Source of the DNA: Alphaproteobacteria bacterium
GTDB taxonomy: Bacteria; Pseudomonadota; Alphaproteobacteria; Rhodobacterales; Rhodobacteraceae
DNA: 64,000 nucleotides
Direction of reading: 5' to 3'
Assembly (NCBI GenBank): GCA_030427145.1
Contig: JAUHWT010000001.1
Location: 62,001 to 126,000 of the forward strand
The notes below the pieces were generated by a model, which was not told the origin of the DNA, made no database searches, and saw nothing but the letters and a program-made list of their open reading frames with translations. The translations under genes were made by a program, and so were the position numbers. This document shows positions 63,359 to 64,000 of this stretch, piece after piece (the stretch's first letter is position 1; each line of letters opens with the position of its first letter).

Positions 63359-64000
63359 TTGAGAATATTCCTCCAGCGGGCAACCTGAGCGCGCACCTGA
63401 TCCGGCGCCGTACCACCATAACTTGCCCTGCTCGCCACAGAGTTGTCTACTCCTAATACATCGTAAACTTCAGGTTTAATGTCAGAATGCGCGGTTTTCA
63501 TCTCCTCAATACTGAGATCCGGCAAATCAACACCTTTGTCCTCGGCCATTTTTACCAGAGCGCCGGTCACGTGATGCGCGTCGCGGAACGGCATGTTCAG
63601 CTCCCGCACCAGCCAGTCGGCCAGATCCGTCGCGGTCGAGAACCCGGCCCCGGCCGCCGCACGCAGGCTGTCCGGGTTCGGCGCCATGTCCCGCACCATC
63701 CCCTCCATCGCAGCGAGCGCCAGCATCAGACTGTCCGCCGCGTCGAAAACCTGCTCCTTGTCCTCCTGCATGTCCTTGGAATACGCGAGCGGCAGCCCCT
63801 TCATCACCGTCAGCAGAGCCACCAGCGCCCCGTTGATCCGCCCAACCTTGGCCCGGATCAGCTCCGCCGCATCCGGGTTCTTTTTCTGCGGCATGATCGA
63901 CGAGCCGGTGGAGAACCGGTCCGACAGCGTCACAAACCGGAACTGCGCCGAGGACCAGATCACCAGCTCCTCCGCAAACCGCGACAGATGCGTGGCACAG
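63355..64000 (-). CDS. argH: Argininosuccinate lyase (partial, N-terminus off window)
   Basis: C-terminal 214 codons. Splits argininosuccinate to arginine and fumarate. The fumarase/aspartase superfamily signature [12 protein letters not shown] is present with the catalytic Ser, followed by [43 protein letters not shown] and the C-terminal [11 protein letters not shown]-like region. The frame runs on past the window edge (…[14 protein letters not shown]). The stop overlaps the LptM-like GTG start. Confidence 0.95.
   Translation of the reverse strand, partial: CATHLSRFAEELVIWSSAQFRFVTLSDRFSTGSSIMPQKKNPDAAELIRAKVGRINGALVALLTVMKGLPLAYSKDMQEDKEQVFDAADSLMLALAAMEGMVRDMAPNPDSLRAAAGAGFSTATDLADWLVRELNMPFRDAHHVTGALVKMAEDKGVDLPDLSIEEMKTAHSDIKPEVYDVLGVDNSVASRASYGGTAPDQVRAQVARWRNILK

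Noticed and set aside
61242-63362. 706-codon His/Arg-rich frame opposite lysA and its neighbours
   Set aside because: Spans three real genes and their intergenic gaps on the other strand; composition typical of an antisense shadow.

Overview
The window is GC-rich, densely coded chromosomal DNA from an alphaproteobacterium, most likely a member of the Rhodobacterales (Roseobacter/Rhodobacter group). This rests on gene content and order: a malyl-CoA lyase of the Mcl1 type, a plant-type glutamate-cysteine ligase, glcDEF, the gpmI-envC-ctpA-rppH block, a pyrB-pyrC(like)-plsY operon, a DUF4159/DUF58/MoxR operon, DUF2161 and DUF1285 proteins, a TIGR02302 protein beside lysA, and a VPEID-CTERM protein. 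The species assignment is inference. I see no tRNA, rRNA, insertion sequence, prophage or CRISPR array, so this is core genome rather than an island.

Layout. 1-2.6 kb: type I secretion adaptor (partial) and ABC exporter. 2.9-7 kb: malyl-CoA lyase, an HPP/CBS membrane protein and glutamate-cysteine ligase. 7.2-9.1 kb: an H-NOX heme sensor paired with a hybrid histidine kinase. 9.2-13 kb: cardiolipin synthase, 16S rRNA methyltransferase RsmE and UbiA. 13-16.1 kb: a large envelope protein with three OmpA-type domains and a small membrane coiled-coil partner. 16.1-20.8 kb: glycolate oxidase glcDEF with a trypsin-like protease. 20.9-27.7 kb: MoxR-DUF58-DUF4159-VWA-like operon. 27.8-30.4 kb: DUF1285, a VOC protein, and a PepSY / cytochrome b561 / membrane-bound LuxR module. 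30.4-34.8 kb: gpmI-envC-ctpA-rppH. 35-36.6 kb: small envelope proteins including the VPEID-CTERM protein. 36.7-42.4 kb: a long minus-strand series with thiamine salvage under a TPP riboswitch, plus moaB, a LysE exporter, a uracil-DNA glycosylase-like protein and a GST. 42.7-48 kb: ilvD and the pyrimidine/phospholipid operon. 48-53.7 kb: a DMT exporter, a polyisoprenyl-phosphate sugar transferase, an SLC13 permease and a TetR regulator. 54-57.4 kb: accA, plsC and an FtsEX pair. 57.6-64 kb: a zinc-ribbon membrane protein, TIGR02302, lysA, a molybdopterin-domain-like protein, a very small LptM-like lipoprotein, and argH (partial).

How the genes work together. Several operons are tightly coupled by ATGA, GTGA or TGATG stop-start overlaps. 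Envelope biogenesis is a recurring theme: cardiolipin synthase, PlsY, PlsC and AccA for lipids; EnvC, CtpA and FtsEX for septal wall remodelling; OmpA-type anchors; and LptM.

The points most worth a second look are: (i) the PepSY-cytochrome b561-membrane LuxR module, with an inverted repeat that includes its ribosome binding site; (ii) an FtsE whose signature, Walker B and switch residues all deviate; (iii) a dihydroorotase-like protein and a type 4-like uracil-DNA glycosylase that lack their metal or Fe-S ligands; (iv) the triple OmpA protein, whose ribosome binding site can be sequestered; (v) two strong inverted repeats, one in the gshA leader and one in the gpmI/VPEID intergenic region. 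No single wholly unknown defence or mobile system was found.
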